Source of the DNA: Deltaproteobacteria bacterium
GTDB taxonomy: Bacteria; Desulfobacterota; DSM-4660; Desulfatiglandales; B25-G16
DNA length: 5,978 bases
NCBI GenBank assembly: GCA_019308645.1
Contig: JAFDHR010000150.1
Coordinates: forward strand, 1 to 5,978
Direction: 5' to 3'
Part shown: in pieces, positions 5,119 through 5,978 of the stretch
How the letters are laid out: every line of letters begins with the position of its first letter
How positions within the stretch are numbered: position 1 is the stretch's first letter
Notes under the pieces: model-generated
Databases searched by the model: none
What the model was told of the DNA's origin: nothing
The model's input: the letters and a program-made list of their open reading frames with translations, nothing else
Translations under genes and position numbers: made by a program

Positions 5119-5978
5119 TTGAAAACAGAGGAAATGCTTTACTTATCAAGAAAGGATGTTGAAAAAGTAGACTTGCCCATGAAGGAGATCATTGAGGCAT
5201 TGGATGAGGCCTTCAAAGAAAAAGGTCTGGGCAAGATAGAAATGCCGCCCAAACCAGGGATTCACACTATGCCCGATGCGTTTATTCATGCGATGCCAGC
5301 CTATATTCCCTCTCTTGGTTCAGCAGGTATCAAATGGGTCAGTGGATATCCTGAAAATTATAAGCTAAATTTACCCTATATCAATGGATTGCTTATTCTA
5401 AATGATCCTAACACAGGTGTTCCTTTATCTGTGATGGACTGCATCTGGATTACAGCCATGCGAACTGGCGCTGCAACTGCTGTAGCGGCAAAATATATGG
5501 CGAATATGGACTCTCAGACAGTAGGAATCCTTGGATGCGGAGTTCAGGGAAAAACGAACTTGAAAGCCCTGAAGATCGTGGTGCCTGGACTTAGAGATGT
5601 GAAGGCCTATGATATTTCAAGTGATGCAGCTAACAGATATGCCGAAGAAATGGGAAAACATACGGGGCTGGATATACGCATTGTAGGAAGTCCTGAAGAG
5701 GCAGTCCATAATTCCGACATCATTGTGACTGCAGGCCCTATTCTTAAAGAACCTCACCCTGTCATTGAAGATGATTGGTTAAAGCCTGGCTTTTTTGCCT
5801 CTCCAGTAGACTTTGATTCCTATTGGAAAAAGTCTGCCTTTGAGAACTGTGACAAGTTTGTCACGGATGATGAGGATCAGTGTCTCTATTATAAATCCCT
5901 TGGATATTTTCAGCATATACCTGAAATTTACGCAGATCTTGGCGAAATCGCCGCACATTTAAAGCCGGGCAGAGAAAA
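5119..5978 (+). CDS. Ornithine cyclodeaminase/mu-crystallin family protein (C-terminus cut by window edge)
   Basis: From TTG at 5119 the frame is open to the edge, giving 286 codons of a family that usually has about 315-350. Seen: AMPAYIPSLGSAGIKWVSGYPEN at 58-80 in two adjoining parts, with K72 matching the catalytic lysine of Pseudomonas ornithine cyclodeaminase; MDCIWITAMRTGAATA (106-121) with R115 for the substrate carboxylate; a Rossmann glycine motif G139-x-G141-x2-G144; D165 at the end of the second strand, favouring NAD(H); and D231 matching the catalytic aspartate. Family knowledge: members include ornithine and lysine cyclodeaminases, alanine dehydrogenase, ketimine and pyrroline-2-carboxylate reductases, all acting on imine/amino-acid pairs in the cytoplasm. 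The substrate cannot be set; K45 stands where ornithine cyclodeaminase has an arginine, which may alter it. It is divergent from the dehydratase cluster with its own promoter. The start could alternatively be ATG at 5134, losing five residues. Confidence 0.88.
   Translation, partial: MKTEEMLYLSRKDVEKVDLPMKEIIEALDEAFKEKGLGKIEMPPKPGIHTMPDAFIHAMPAYIPSLGSAGIKWVSGYPENYKLNLPYINGLLILNDPNTGVPLSVMDCIWITAMRTGAATAVAAKYMANMDSQTVGILGCGVQGKTNLKALKIVVPGLRDVKAYDISSDAANRYAEEMGKHTGLDIRIVGSPEEAVHNSDIIVTAGPILKEPHPVIEDDWLKPGFFASPVDFDSYWKKSAFENCDKFVTDDEDQCLYYKSLGYFQHIPEIYADLGEIAAHLKPGRE

Overview
The window reads as a piece of a strict anaerobe's chromosome carrying a small catabolic locus. It shows five leftward (minus-strand) genes and one divergent rightward gene cut by the right edge. 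The enzyme set points to anaerobic CoA-ester, 2-oxoacid and amino-acid metabolism driven by low-potential iron-sulfur chemistry: a 4-hydroxybutyryl-CoA dehydratase-type flavoprotein, an indolepyruvate:ferredoxin oxidoreductase alpha subunit, and an FrhB-type iron-sulfur flavoprotein. A Desulfobacterota-like (sulfate-reducing or syntrophic) or clostridial host fits; this is inferred from gene content, and no marker gene is present.

Layout from right to left along the minus strand: abfD-like dehydratase (4827-3292); a 111-residue cysteine-rich protein of unknown family (3258-2923); an IclR-family regulator (2834-2085); a 161-base gap; an FrhB/FdhB-family protein (1923-817); and iorA (797 to beyond base 1), whose thiamine-diphosphate-binding C-terminal half lies outside the window. 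Facing the other way, an ornithine cyclodeaminase/mu-crystallin family gene starts at a TTG at 5119 and runs off the right edge. The 291-base divergent spacer (4828-5118) holds promoters for both directions.

The most informative non-coding signal is a near-identical 31-base block found twice, upstream of the dehydratase gene and upstream of the iclR-type gene. Each copy contains the palindrome ATTTCA-N5-TGAAAT next to the same TATTTT -10 element, with a TTGACA or TTGTCA -35 element 17 or 16 bases further upstream. The simplest reading is that the IclR-type protein binds both copies, represses its own gene and controls the dehydratase gene. A second, unrelated inverted repeat (TCTGTCAA-N15-TTGACAGA) overlaps the dehydratase -35 element.

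Working model (inference): an IclR-controlled pathway for an amino-acid-derived or hydroxyacyl-CoA substrate. The cyclodeaminase-family enzyme would do imine/amine chemistry, IorA with its partner would oxidise a 2-oxoacid to an acyl-CoA, the FrhB protein would carry the electrons, and the dehydratase would perform radical elimination or isomerisation of the CoA ester. The substrate cannot be named from this window. The CoA-transferase and alcohol dehydrogenase expected beside a classical 4-aminobutyrate-fermentation abfD are not in view.
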